Assembly: GCF_008087345.1 (NCBI RefSeq)
Contig: NZ_ML701736.1
Span: forward strand, 480,376-544,375
Reading direction: 5' to 3'
Length of the DNA stretch: 64,000 bases
Origin: Nocardioides caldifontis
GTDB lineage: Bacteria; Actinomycetota; Actinomycetes; Propionibacteriales; Nocardioidaceae
Below, piece by piece: positions 10,607-18,551 of the stretch. Positions within the stretch are counted from its first letter, which is position 1. Each line of letters begins with the position of its first letter. The translations under genes were made by a program, and so were the position numbers. A model generated the notes under the pieces. That model did no database searches. It was not told the origin of the DNA and worked only from the letters and a program-made list of their open reading frames with translations.

Positions 10607-11725
10607 TCAGAGCCTCTCGAGGTTGGCCCGGACGAACTCCCTCATGTACGGGATCGTGAAGTCGACGTAGCCGCGACGGGTCGGCTCGATGATCCCGGCG
10701 ACGATCAGCCGGCTGCGGTACCGCGACACGTACCCGTGGTCGCGCCCGAGCCGCTCGGCGACCTGCGCGATCGAGGACTCGCCGACGTCCTCGGCCATCG
10801 CCTTCACGAAGTCGCGGTCGACCTCGGAGAGGTCGTTCAGCGCCGGCTCGTGCACCGAGAAGCCGACCTCGCGGCGCGCCGCCCGGATCCCGGCCCGGAC
10901 GTGCTCGACGGTGATCGACCGCGAACCCGGGTCCTGGCGCCACATCTGGTCACCGACGAGCTGGATCAGGAACGGGTAGCCGTACGTCGCCTCGGCCGCC
11001 GTACGCAGCGCTTCCTCGCCGATCCGGCGACCCGCCTGGGTGACCGGCACCCGGAGCGCCTCCTCCGAGGCGACCTCGCTGAGCGGCTCCAGCACGAACC
11101 GCCGCGCCCGCCGCAGGAACGTCGAGACGTCGGAGGTCAGCAGGTCCTGGACCGCGGCCGGCAGCCCGGCGGCCGCGAAGGCCAGCGGCCGCTCCTCCCG
11201 GAACGCGTGCTGGACCACCGCGCAGAGCTGCGCGACGTCGTCCCTCCCCTGACGGCTGTGCACCTCGTCGAGGGTGAGCAGCAGCCCGGTGCCGTGCGGC
11301 TCGAGCTGCTCGGTGATCGCGTTGAGCTGGGAGCGCAGGCCTCCTGGCCCCTCCGCCGGCGGGAGGTCGAACTCGATGCCGCCGAGGTTCGCCGGCAGGC
11401 TCACCCCGGAGATCCGTCGCCGCCGCGCGGGCCCCTGGCGCAGCTGCGCGGCGAGCTCCGGGAGCGCCTCCGTGGTCAGCCGGTCCAGCAACCCTCGCGT
11501 GGCGGTCTCCGAGACGACGAGCCAGCTGCGCTCCCGGGCCTGCGCCTCGGCCTCGTTGAGCATCACGGTCTTGCCGATGCCCCGGTTGCCGGTGAAGAGC
11601 GCAGCCCGCCCGGGGGCGCCGGGCCCGGAGTCCAGCGCGTCCCCGATCTCGGCGACGATGGCGTCCCGGCCGGCGATCAGCGGCGGGTTGGTGCCGAACG
11701 ACGGACGGAAGGGGCTGCGCTTCAC
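10607..11725 (-). CDS. AAA ATPase with C-terminal winged helix (ORC/Cdc6-like)
   Basis: A 372-residue P-loop ATPase. Walker A is TGNRGIGKT (about 45-53), Walker B LLLTLDEVH (about 148-156), with a sensor-like AAAGLP segment near 190 and a lid region FVLEPLSEVASEEALRVP. The C-terminus, from about 295, looks like a winged helix: SSIAQVAERLGRDHGYVSRYRSRLIVAGIIEP. The layout is like AAA_16/ORC-Cdc6-type or STAND-like DNA-binding ATPases; the actual role is unknown. It ends 47 bp from dif. GTG 11725 has AGGGGG 9-10 nt upstream. Four phased repeats cover its promoter. Confidence 0.78.
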   Translation of the reverse strand: MKRSPFRPSFGTNPPLIAGRDAIVAEIGDALDSGPGAPGRAALFTGNRGIGKTVMLNEAEAQARERSWLVVSETATRGLLDRLTTEALPELAAQLRQGPARRRRISGVSLPANLGGIEFDLPPAEGPGGLRSQLNAITEQLEPHGTGLLLTLDEVHSRQGRDDVAQLCAVVQHAFREERPLAFAAAGLPAAVQDLLTSDVSTFLRRARRFVLEPLSEVASEEALRVPVTQAGRRIGEEALRTAAEATYGYPFLIQLVGDQMWRQDPGSRSITVEHVRAGIRAARREVGFSVHEPALNDLSEVDRDFVKAMAEDVGESSIAQVAERLGRDHGYVSRYRSRLIVAGIIEPTRRGYVDFTIPYMREFVRANLERL

Positions 11726-11739
11726 GATGCGACACCCCC

Positions 11740-11786
11740 TTCATCAAGTTTCATCATGCTAGCACATGTTCATCATCTTTCATCAT
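11740..11786 (-). repeat. Four helically phased TTCATCA(T) repeats: probable operator of the AAA ATPase gene
   Basis: On the plus strand TTCATCA occurs at 11740, 11750, 11769 and 11779, in the same orientation, with start-to-start distances of 10, 19 and 10 bp, so all lie roughly on one face of the helix. Three copies extend to TTCATCAT. Two flank the -35 side and two cover the -10/TSS side of the TAGCAT element. An 8-bp palindrome TGCTAGCA (11757-11764) lies between the pairs. Confidence 0.7.
11756..11761 (-). promoter_or_regulatory. -10 element of the AAA ATPase gene
   Basis: TAGCAT on the minus strand, within the repeat cluster; the start codon is about 30 bp downstream with an AGGGGG ribosome-binding site between. 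No -35 consensus is visible. Confidence 0.4.
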
Positions 11787-11845
11787 TCTGTGACGGGAAG
11801 CGCCGGCTCGCCGCTCGCGGGGGTGAAGATGCGACGGCTCGGCGG

Positions 11846-12601
11846 TCAGGCGTTCTCGCGGCGGAAGACGGAGACGCCCCACCAGACCGCGGCGCCGAAC
11901 AGCAGCACCGTCCAGCCCACTCCCCAGCCGAGCGTCGAGACGTCGTAGTCGCCGAAGAACGCGCCGCGGACGGCGTCGACCACGTGCCGGATCGGCATGA
12001 AGTCCGAGAGCCGGTCGAGCCAGTCGGCGCCGAAGCTCATCGGCAGCAGGATCCCGGAGAGCAGCAGCACCGGCATCATCACGAGGTTGATCACCGGGGC
12101 CATCACGTCCTCGCTCTTCACCGTCAGGGCGAAGGCGTTCGACGCCGCGGCGCAAGCACCGCCGAGCAGCAGCGTGAGGACCACCCCGAGCAAGATGCCG
12201 GCGAGGTTGAAGTCCATTCCCAGGGCCAGCCCGAGCACCACCAGGATCACCGCCTGGACGAAGAGCTGGAGCAGGTCGCGGTAGAGCCGGCCGAACAGCA
12301 GCGCCGCCCGGCTGGCCGGCGTGACGCGTTCGGCTTCGATGACCCCTTCGCGCCACTCGCCGATCAGGCTGAAGCCGGCGAAGAACGCACCGAAGATGCC
12401 GAGCTGGACGAGCATGCCGGGGACGAACCAGGTGTACTTGTTGCCGCCCAGCTGGCTGATCACCGGCTCGAGCAGCGGCCCGAAGAGCAGCAGGTAGAGC
12501 ACCGGCTGGAGCATCCCGATGATCACCCATGCGGGGTTGCGCAGGTTCATCCGCAGCTGGCGGTTGAAGACGATGAGACTCTCGCGCACGAAGGTGCTCA
12601 C
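11846..12601 (-). CDS. ABC-2 type transporter permease (DrrB-like)
   Basis: A 251-residue membrane protein with six predicted hydrophobic segments, including WVIIGMLQPVLYLLLFGPLL, ILVVLGLALGMDF, ILLGVVLTLLLGGACAAAS and PVLLLSGILLPMSFG. The EWREGVIEAERVTPASRAALLFGR region is the conserved cytoplasmic loop of ABC2_membrane/DrrB permeases. It overlaps the ATPase gene by four bases (GTGA), so the two form a translationally coupled drug or lipid exporter. The real substrate is unknown. Confidence 0.9.
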   Translation of the reverse strand: MSTFVRESLIVFNRQLRMNLRNPAWVIIGMLQPVLYLLLFGPLLEPVISQLGGNKYTWFVPGMLVQLGIFGAFFAGFSLIGEWREGVIEAERVTPASRAALLFGRLYRDLLQLFVQAVILVVLGLALGMDFNLAGILLGVVLTLLLGGACAAASNAFALTVKSEDVMAPVINLVMMPVLLLSGILLPMSFGADWLDRLSDFMPIRHVVDAVRGAFFGDYDVSTLGWGVGWTVLLFGAAVWWGVSVFRRENA

Positions 12602-13599
12602 GCGGGCACTCCTTCCGGCTCGGGGGCAGCCTCGGCAGCGGCCTCCGCGTCACGCAGCGTCCGGCCGGTGAGCGAGAGGAACACGTCGTCGAGGGTGGGG
12701 CGGGCGACCTCGATCGACTCGAGGGTCACGCCGGACGCCTCGAGCTCCCGCAGGAGCCCCGGCACCGCGCGGCCCGCGCGCCCGACGCGGCCGCTGACGC
12801 TCCTCCCCTGCACCTCGAGGTCGGCCGAGATGGACCCGAGCTTGTCGCGCGCGGTCGCCACCTGGTCGTCGGTGGCCACCTCTAGCGTCACCAGGTCGCC
12901 GGCCACCTGCGCCTTCAAGTTGTCGGCGGTGTCGGAGGCGACGATCCGCCCCTTGTCGATGATCACGATCCGATCCGCCAGCGCGTCGGCCTCGTCGAGG
13001 TAGTGCGTGGTCAGGAAGACCGTCGCTCCCTGCTCGCCCCTCAGCCGCTGGATGTGGCCCCACAGGTTCGCACGCGCCTGCGGGTCCAGCCCGGTCGTCG
13101 GCTCGTCGAGGAAGATCAGCGACGGCCGGTGGATCAGCCCCATGACGATGTCGAGCCGTCTTTTTTGTCCGCCCGACATGTTCTTGGGCATCCGCCGCCA
13201 GAGGCCGTCTAGCTGCAGCTGCTCGAAGAGCCGCTGCCCCTCCCTGGTGGCGTCTTTGCGGGACATCCCGTAGAGCATCCCGTGGTCGACGACCTCGTCG
13301 CCGGCGTACGCACCGGAGAAGGTCGAACCGACCTGGGAGCAGTAGCCGATGCTCCGGCGCACCTGCACCGGCTGGGTCGCGACGTCGTACCCCGCGACCG
13401 TGGCGGTGCCCGCCGTCGGCTTCAGCAGCGTGGTGAGGATCCGCAGCGTGGTGGTCTTCCCGGCGCCGTTCGGGCCGAGGAACCCGACGATCTCGCCCTC
13501 GGCGACGTCGAGGTCGACGCCGTCGACGGCGGTCACGGAGGTCCTGGTCCTCCCCTGCCGGGTCTCGAAGGTCTGCACGAGTCCGCGTGCAGTGATCAT
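12598..13599 (-). CDS. ABC transporter ATP-binding protein (DrrA-like)
   Basis: A 333-residue ATPase: Walker A GPNGAGKTTT (about 42), Q-loop GYCSQVGSTF, signature MSGGQKRRLD, Walker [14 protein letters not shown] and H-loop TTHYLDEADALADR. The C-terminal 80 residues, ending in ARPTLDDVFLSLTGRTL, are the DUF4162 tail typical of DrrA-type drug exporters (daunorubicin resistance family). It pairs with the downstream permease through a GTGA overlap. ATG 13599 is chosen because MITARGLVQTF is the usual family N-terminus. No regulator gene is adjacent. Confidence 0.92.
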   Translation of the reverse strand: MITARGLVQTFETRQGRTRTSVTAVDGVDLDVAEGEIVGFLGPNGAGKTTTLRILTTLLKPTAGTATVAGYDVATQPVQVRRSIGYCSQVGSTFSGAYAGDEVVDHGMLYGMSRKDATREGQRLFEQLQLDGLWRRMPKNMSGGQKRRLDIVMGLIHRPSLIFLDEPTTGLDPQARANLWGHIQRLRGEQGATVFLTTHYLDEADALADRIVIIDKGRIVASDTADNLKAQVAGDLVTLEVATDDQVATARDKLGSISADLEVQGRSVSGRVGRAGRAVPGLLRELEASGVTLESIEVARPTLDDVFLSLTGRTLRDAEAAAEAAPEPEGVPA

Positions 13600-13736
13600 G
13601 GGCGGCTCCCTGTGTCGCGCGTGCACCACCGGCGAGGATGGCCACGGCGGACCGCGAGGGTCAACCGGGTTTGCCGGCAGCAGGGAGTCTGACGCCGCCC
13701 ACCGACAGAACTCATCGGCCGGGGCCGATGTGCCTC

Positions 13737-14264
13737 TCAGCCGGTGAAGATCATGCAGCTGCTGGTCGCGTGCGCCACGAGCTTCCCGGCCTCGTCCTTG
13801 ACCTCCGCCTGCGCCAGCGCCGTGCGCCGGCCGCGCTGGATGACCGTGCCCTCGCAGGTGAGGAGACCGGAATCGAGGGTGACCGGGCGGAGGAACTTCA
13901 CGTTGAGGTCCAGCGAGGTGTAGCCCTCCCCCGGCGCCAGCGTCGAGTGCACCGCGCAGGCCGCGGCCGTGTCGAGCAGCGACGACAGCACGCCTCCGTG
14001 CACCGACCCGAGCGGGTTGTAGTGGAACTCCTGCGCGCGCATCGTCACCACCACGCGCCCGGCCTCGGGGCGGAAGTCCTCGAAGTCGAGGGTGTCCATG
14101 ATCGGCGGCCGCGGCAGCTCGCCCGCCACCGTCGCCTGCAGCTGCGCCAGCCCGTCGAGCCCGGCGATCTTCGACAGGTCGGTCTGGCCGGGCGAGACCC
14201 ACTCCACCGTGCGGGAGCGCGTCGCGAACGTGGGGCTGTCGGACAACGGCTGGGTCTGGGTCAT
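13737..14264 (-). CDS. PaaI-family (hotdog) thioesterase
   Basis: A 175-residue hotdog-fold acyl-CoA thioesterase. The hallmark HYNPLGSVHGGVLSSLLDTA (about 97-116) contains the N/G-x-HGG loop and catalytic acidic residue of PaaI-like enzymes, followed by SLDLNVKFLRPV and GTVIQRGRRTALAQAEV. The first 65 residues are an extra N-terminal segment. The start at ATG 14264 is supported by a TTGACA-17-CAGGCT promoter six bases upstream. It is divergent from an HxlR regulator, which probably controls it. Confidence 0.88.
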   Translation of the reverse strand: MTQTQPLSDSPTFATRSRTVEWVSPGQTDLSKIAGLDGLAQLQATVAGELPRPPIMDTLDFEDFRPEAGRVVVTMRAQEFHYNPLGSVHGGVLSSLLDTAAACAVHSTLAPGEGYTSLDLNVKFLRPVTLDSGLLTCEGTVIQRGRRTALAQAEVKDEAGKLVAHATSSCMIFTG

Positions 14265-14270
14265 GGACGC

Positions 14271-14299
14271 AGCCTGCCACCGCTTGCTGGGTCTGTCAA
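14271..14299 (-). promoter_or_regulatory. Promoter of the thioesterase gene
   Basis: TTGACA (14299-14294), 17 bp, CAGGCT (14276-14271), then six bases to ATG: a perfect -35 and a leaderless layout. It overlaps the divergent HxlR promoter. Confidence 0.6.
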
Positions 14300-14312
14300 C
14301 GAGACCTAGCCT
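14284..14312 (+). promoter_or_regulatory. Promoter of the HxlR-family gene
   Basis: TTGCTG (14284-14289), 17 bp, TAGCCT (14307-14312), six bases to ATG 14319. It is face to face with the thioesterase promoter. Confidence 0.5.
14290..14306. promoter_or_regulatory. Inverted repeat GGTCT-N7-AGACC between divergent promoters
   Basis: Five-base arms with a seven-base spacer, placed between the -35 and -10 of both promoters. This is a good position for an HxlR dimer to repress both genes. The binding itself is inference. Confidence 0.4.
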
Positions 14313-14318
14313 GGTGTC

Positions 14319-14813
14319 ATGACCGCGACCGCCCCCGAGGCCCTCGACTACGCCGTCGACAACTGCACGATCGGCCGTGCCATGGCGGTCCTCGGCGAGC
14401 GGTGGACCCTGGTCGTCCTCCGCGAGGTCTTCAACGGCATCCGCCGGTTCGACGACATGCAGCAGCACGCCGGCATCCCTCGTCAGGTGCTCACCGACCG
14501 GCTGGCCCGGCTCGTCGAGCACGACGTGCTCCGGAGGGAGCCCTACCGGCTGCCGGGCGAGCGGACCCGCCACGAGTACCGGCTGACCCCCAAGGGGTTC
14601 GACCTCTACCCCGTCATGGTCGCCCTCGCGGCCTGGGGCGACCGCTACCTCGCCGACCCGGACGGCCCGCCGGTCACCTTCCACCACGTCGGGTGCGGCG
14701 CCCCCGTCCGGGTCCGGCTGCACTGCGACGACGACCACCACGTCGAGGAGGTGCGCCAGGTCGCCCCTCGACCGGGGCCCGGTGCGCACCGCCGCGGGCC
14801 GGCTCAGAGCTGA
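14319..14813 (+). CDS. HxlR-family winged-helix transcriptional regulator
   Basis: A 164-residue regulator. The HxlR core runs from NCTIGRAMAVLGERWTLVVL (about 16-35, with the conserved Cys of redox or quinone-sensing members) through the recognition helix region GIPRQVLTDRLARLVEHDVL to the wing HEYRLTPKGFDLYPVMVALA. After it comes a C-terminal extension with a GCGAPVRVRLHCDDD Cys-containing segment seen in some actinobacterial members. It is divergent from the thioesterase gene. Leaderless ATG. Confidence 0.9.
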   Translation: MTATAPEALDYAVDNCTIGRAMAVLGERWTLVVLREVFNGIRRFDDMQQHAGIPRQVLTDRLARLVEHDVLRREPYRLPGERTRHEYRLTPKGFDLYPVMVALAAWGDRYLADPDGPPVTFHHVGCGAPVRVRLHCDDDHHVEEVRQVAPRPGPGAHRRGPAQS

Positions 14814-16951
14814 CCGACGAGCTTGTCCGGGGTGACCGGGAGGTCGCGGACCCGCACCCCCGTCGCGTGGAAGACCGCGTTGACCACGGCCGCCGGCGAG
14901 CCGACGATGCCGATCTCGCCGATCCCGCGCGAACCCATCGGCGTGGCCACCGTGTCCGCCTCGTCGAGCCACTCGGCCTCGAGCCGCTGCACGTCCGCGT
15001 GCGCCGCGACGTGGTAGGTCGCGAGGTCCTGCGTGACGGTGTGGCCGAAGCGGGGGTCACGCCACCCTTCCTCGAAGAGCGCCGCCGAGAGCCCCATCGT
15101 GAGGCCACCGAGGAGCTGCGACCGCGCGGTCGTCGGGTTGACCACCCGCCCGACCGAGTAGACGCCGAGGAGCCGGGGCACGCGCACCTCGCCCGTCCAG
15201 CGGTGCACCCGCGCCTCGGCGAAGACCGCCCCGAAGGAGTGCATCGCGTAGCGCTCCTTCTCGGGGTTCTCCTCCGCCGCCGCGGTGGTGACCGCGCCCA
15301 CCTCGGGCGCCTCGCCGTGCTCCTCCCGGAAGGCCTGCGCCGCGGCGACGATCGCCGACCCCCACGAGCTGGTCCCGGACGAACCGCCGGCAACCGAGGC
15401 GGACGGCAGGTCCGAGTCACCGATCCGCAGGACCACCGCCTCCGTCGGGCACCCCAGCGCGTCCGCGGCGATCTGGGTGAGCACGGTCCAGGCGCCGGTG
15501 CCGATGTCGACCGCCCCGATCGAGACCGCGAGGCGACCGCCGTGCAGGGCCTCGACCCGGCAGGTGTTCCCGGGCATCGCCATCATCGGGTAGCTCGACG
15601 CCGCGACCCCGGTGCCGACCCACCACTCCCCCTCCTGCCGGCTGCGTGGCTCCGACGGCCGGTCCGCCCAGCCGAACCGCTCGGCGCCGCGCCGCAGGCA
15701 CTCGACGAGCCGGCGGTCGTGGAACGGCTTGCCGGTGTCCGGGTCGATCTCCGGCTCGTTCCGCTCGCGCAGCGTGACAGGGTCGAGGCCGCACCGCACG
15801 GCCAGGTCGTCGATGGCGACCTCCTGTGCGTAGGCCCCGGGCATCTCGCCCGGCGCACGCATCCAGGACGGCACCGCCACGTCGAGCATCGCGAGCCGGT
15901 GGGAGGTCCGCCGGTTCGGGCCGGCGTACATCATCCGGGTCGGCGACGCGGTCTGCTCGGCGTACTCCTTGAGCCTCGACGTCTGCTCGACCACCCGGTG
16001 CTCGAGCGCCTGCAGCCGCCCCTCGTCGTCGGCGCCGAGCCGGAAGTGGGAGAAGGTCGCGGTGCGGTAGCCGGTGAGCGAGAACATCTGCTGGCGGGTG
16101 ACGGCGAGCTTCACCGCGCGGCCAGGAAGCGCGCGGGCGGTCAGCGCGACCGCCATCTCGGGCGCGTGCGGGACCCCCTTGCTGCCGAAGCCGCCGCCGA
16201 CGTTCGGCGCGAGCACCCGCACCTGCTCCGGCTCCAGGCCGAGCATCGGCGCGAAGGCGGAGCGGACGCCGTGCACGCCCTGGGTGGAGTCGTACATGGT
16301 CAGCCGCGAGCCGCCGCCGGGGTCGTCCTCCCACACGGCCATCGCGGCGTGCGGCTCCATCGGGTTGTTGTGCTCGAAGGGGGTCCGGTAGGTCTCCTCG
16401 ACCAGCACCTCCGCGGCGGCGATCGCCGCGTCGACGTCGCCCTCCTCGGTGTCGGTCGGCATCGACGGGTTCACCGAGTCCGGCTTGTACGTCGGGGTGG
16501 AGTCGGTGAGCTCGGCGGAGAACGGCTCCTCGGCGTACGTCACGTCGACGAGCGCGGCTCCCTCGCGGGCGGCCTCCAGGGACTCGGCGGCGACCACCGC
16601 GACGATCTCGTTGCGGAACGACACCCGCGGCGTCTGGAGCACCAGCAGCTCGGGCTCGTCGTCTCCCTGGAGCCGCGGCGCGTTGGTGTGGTCGACGACG
16701 TGCACGACGCCGGGGTGGGCCAGCGCCCGCGACGCGTCGACCGACTCGATCCGCCCCTTGGCGATCCGCGAGGTCACCAGCCACAGGTGGAGCAGCGGCA
16801 GCTCGCGGCCGAGGAGCTCGCCGAGGTCGTGCTCGACGGCGTACGGCGCGGTGCCGGTGACCTTCGCCCGGCCGTCGACGCGGACGTGCTCGCGACCCAC
16901 GGACCGCACGTCGATCGGCCGGGTGGGCCGCTGCTGCGGCTCGTCGCTCAT
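14804..16951 (-). CDS. Molybdopterin-binding subunit of a PaoC/YagR-like aldehyde oxidoreductase
   Basis: A 715-residue large subunit of the xanthine dehydrogenase family. It begins with the MoCo-binding domain (VDGRAKVTGTAPYAVEHDL, about 24-42), has FEHNNPMEPHAAMAVW and GGGFGSKG, and ends with RGIGEIGIVGSPAAVVNAV near 668, whose Glu is the expected catalytic base. The CO-dehydrogenase CSFR motif is absent. ATG 16951 is preceded by GGGAGG and overlaps the stop of the FAD subunit (ATGA). The 3' end overlaps the HxlR gene by 10 bp. It probably oxidises aldehydes or N-heterocycles. Confidence 0.88.
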   Translation of the reverse strand: MSDEPQQRPTRPIDVRSVGREHVRVDGRAKVTGTAPYAVEHDLGELLGRELPLLHLWLVTSRIAKGRIESVDASRALAHPGVVHVVDHTNAPRLQGDDEPELLVLQTPRVSFRNEIVAVVAAESLEAAREGAALVDVTYAEEPFSAELTDSTPTYKPDSVNPSMPTDTEEGDVDAAIAAAEVLVEETYRTPFEHNNPMEPHAAMAVWEDDPGGGSRLTMYDSTQGVHGVRSAFAPMLGLEPEQVRVLAPNVGGGFGSKGVPHAPEMAVALTARALPGRAVKLAVTRQQMFSLTGYRTATFSHFRLGADDEGRLQALEHRVVEQTSRLKEYAEQTASPTRMMYAGPNRRTSHRLAMLDVAVPSWMRAPGEMPGAYAQEVAIDDLAVRCGLDPVTLRERNEPEIDPDTGKPFHDRRLVECLRRGAERFGWADRPSEPRSRQEGEWWVGTGVAASSYPMMAMPGNTCRVEALHGGRLAVSIGAVDIGTGAWTVLTQIAADALGCPTEAVVLRIGDSDLPSASVAGGSSGTSSWGSAIVAAAQAFREEHGEAPEVGAVTTAAAEENPEKERYAMHSFGAVFAEARVHRWTGEVRVPRLLGVYSVGRVVNPTTARSQLLGGLTMGLSAALFEEGWRDPRFGHTVTQDLATYHVAAHADVQRLEAEWLDEADTVATPMGSRGIGEIGIVGSPAAVVNAVFHATGVRVRDLPVTPDKLVGQL

Positions 16952-17946
16952 CGTCCACCTCCCGCGAGCCGGCCGAGCACCAGGGCGGTCGCGCCGCGGA
17001 CCATCGGCACCTTGAACGCCGTGCCGGGCGACGTCTCGGCCTGCTCGAGCTCCGCGTCCGCGGCGGCGAGGACCGCCTCCTCGCTGAACCGCTCGCCGCG
17101 GAGCGCCTCCTCGGCCCGGAGCGCGCGCCACGGCTTGTGCGCGACACCGCCCCACACGATGCGCACGTCGCGCACGACGTCGCCGTCGAGCTCCAGCCCG
17201 GCGGCGACCGAGGCGAGCGCGAAGGCGTAGCTCGCGCGGTCCCGCGCCTTGTAGTACGTCGACCGCTGGGCCACCGGCGAGGCCGGGAGCTCGACCGCCG
17301 TGATCAGCTCGCCGTGCTCGAGGACGGTGTCCTTCTCGGGGGCGTCGCCGGGCAGCCGGTGGAGCTCGGCGACCGGGAGGCGCCGCTCGCCGGCCGGCCC
17401 GTCCGTGACCACCGAGGCGTCGACGGCGGCGAGGGCCACCGCCAGGTCCGAGGGGTGCACGGTGACGCACTCCGGTGAGGCGCCGAGGACCGCGTTGTAG
17501 CGGGCGAACCCCTCGACCGCCGAGCAGCCGGAGCCGGGCTCACGCTTGTTGCACGGGGTCGAGACGTCCTGGAAGTAGACGCACCGCGTCCGCTGCAGGA
17601 GGTTGCCGCCGGTCGTCGCCTGGTGGCGGATCTGCGCCGAGGCGGCGGAGACCAGCGCCCGGGCCACGGCGGGGAACTCGCGCCGCACGACCGGGTGCGC
17701 GGCCAGGTCGCTGTTGCGCACGTTGGCGCCGACCCTCAGGACGGTCCCGCCGCCGACGTCGGCCACCTCCACGTCGTGCAGCGGCAGACCGCGGACGTCG
17801 ACGAGGAGCCCCGGCCGGGCGACCCCGAGCTTGAGGTGGTCGACGAGGTTGGTGCCGCCGGCGAGGAACCGCGCGTCCGGGTCGTCGGCGACCGCGCGGA
17901 CGGCGGTGGCGACGTCGTCCGGGCGCAGGTAGTCGAAGGGCCTCAC
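16948..17946 (-). CDS. FAD-binding (and probable 4Fe-4S) subunit, PaoB/YagS-like
   Basis: A 332-residue medium subunit. FLAGGTNLVDHLKLG (about 34-48) and TTGGNLLQRTRC (about 112-123) are FAD-binding motifs of the XDH/CoxM family. The Cys-rich stretch RCVYFQDVSTPCNKREPGSG, followed by C, matches the extra 4Fe-4S insert of E. coli PaoB/YagS, which places this enzyme near PaoABC rather than CO dehydrogenase. The GTG start overlaps the 2Fe-2S subunit stop by four bases. All three subunit genes are coupled. Confidence 0.87.
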   Translation of the reverse strand: MRPFDYLRPDDVATAVRAVADDPDARFLAGGTNLVDHLKLGVARPGLLVDVRGLPLHDVEVADVGGGTVLRVGANVRNSDLAAHPVVRREFPAVARALVSAASAQIRHQATTGGNLLQRTRCVYFQDVSTPCNKREPGSGCSAVEGFARYNAVLGASPECVTVHPSDLAVALAAVDASVVTDGPAGERRLPVAELHRLPGDAPEKDTVLEHGELITAVELPASPVAQRSTYYKARDRASYAFALASVAAGLELDGDVVRDVRIVWGGVAHKPWRALRAEEALRGERFSEEAVLAAADAELEQAETSPGTAFKVPMVRGATALVLGRLAGGGR

Positions 17947-18464
17947 GCCTCGCCCCCGCTCGCGACGCACTCGCGGACCGCGGCGAGGATCCCGACGTAG
18001 GCGCCGCACCGGCAGAGGTTCCCGCTCATCCGCTCACGCAGCTCGTCGTCGTCCGGGTCGACCTCGGCGTCAAGGTCCTCGGTGACGTGGCTGGGGTGGC
18101 CCTCGCGGAGCTCGTCGAGCATCCCGACGGCCGAGCAGACCTGGCCCGGCGTGCAGTAGCCGCACTGGAAGGCGTCGTTGCGGAGGAACGCGTCGGCCAC
18201 CGGGTGCAGCCCGTCGGCGTGCCCCTCCCCGAGCCCGGCGGCGGTGACGACCTCTGCCCCGTCGTACGACACGGCGAGGGCGAGGCAGGTCAGGTGGCGC
18301 CGACCGTCGAGCAGCACCGTGCAGGAACCGCACTGTCCGTGGTCGCACCCCTTCTTCGGCGCGGTGTTGCCGAGCCGCTCGCGCAGGAGGTCCAGCACGG
18401 TCGTGCGGACGTCGACGTCGAGGGTGTGGTCGACGCCGTCGACGCGGAACGACACGGTCGGCAC
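17943..18464 (-). CDS. 2Fe-2S subunit, PaoA/YagT-like
   Basis: A 173-residue small subunit. The plant-type cluster is CDHGQCGSCTVLLDG...C, and the second cluster is CGYCTPGQVC with CRCGAYVGI. GTG 18464 is chosen because GGAGGG lies 8 nt before it; a start at GTG 18518 would add 18 residues translated from a 13-bp tandem repeat. No Tat signal is visible, unlike E. coli PaoA, so the enzyme is probably cytoplasmic. It is the first gene of the three-gene operon. Confidence 0.87.
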   Translation of the reverse strand: MPTVSFRVDGVDHTLDVDVRTTVLDLLRERLGNTAPKKGCDHGQCGSCTVLLDGRRHLTCLALAVSYDGAEVVTAAGLGEGHADGLHPVADAFLRNDAFQCGYCTPGQVCSAVGMLDELREGHPSHVTEDLDAEVDPDDDELRERMSGNLCRCGAYVGILAAVRECVASGGEA

Positions 18465-18485
18465 GGGCGGCACCCTCCGTCGGCT

Positions 18486-18511
18486 GGTGGCTGGGGTTGG
18501 TGGCTGGGGTT
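18486..18511. repeat. Perfect 13-bp tandem duplication
   Basis: GGTGGCTGGGGTT twice in a row, just upstream of the 2Fe-2S subunit gene. It lies in the probable 5' leader. Confidence 0.75.
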
Positions 18512-18534
18512 GCTCCACCTATGACCGCGGTGTC

Positions 18535-18551
18535 CCGGGGTCAAACCCCGG
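18535..18551 (-). terminator. Hairpin after the PGPGW-family gene
   Basis: CCGGGGT-CAA-ACCCCGG, a 7-bp perfect stem with a 3-nt loop immediately downstream of the stop at 18552. No T-tract follows, as is common in high-GC Actinobacteria. The stem also looks like a tRNA T-arm, but no tRNA body is present. Confidence 0.4.

Noticed and set aside
13149..13154. Run of six T (six A on the coding strand) inside the DrrA-like gene, possible slippery site
   Set aside because: It encodes QKR in the SGGQKRR signature in the normal frame, the A-AAA-AAG register does not fit the reading frame, and the protein is full length.
18535..18551. Sequence like a tRNA T-arm (CCGGG-GTCAAAC-CCCGG)
   Set aside because: No D-arm, anticodon arm or acceptor stem is upstream, where the 13-bp repeat and oxidoreductase leader lie. 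It is better read as a simple hairpin after a stop codon.
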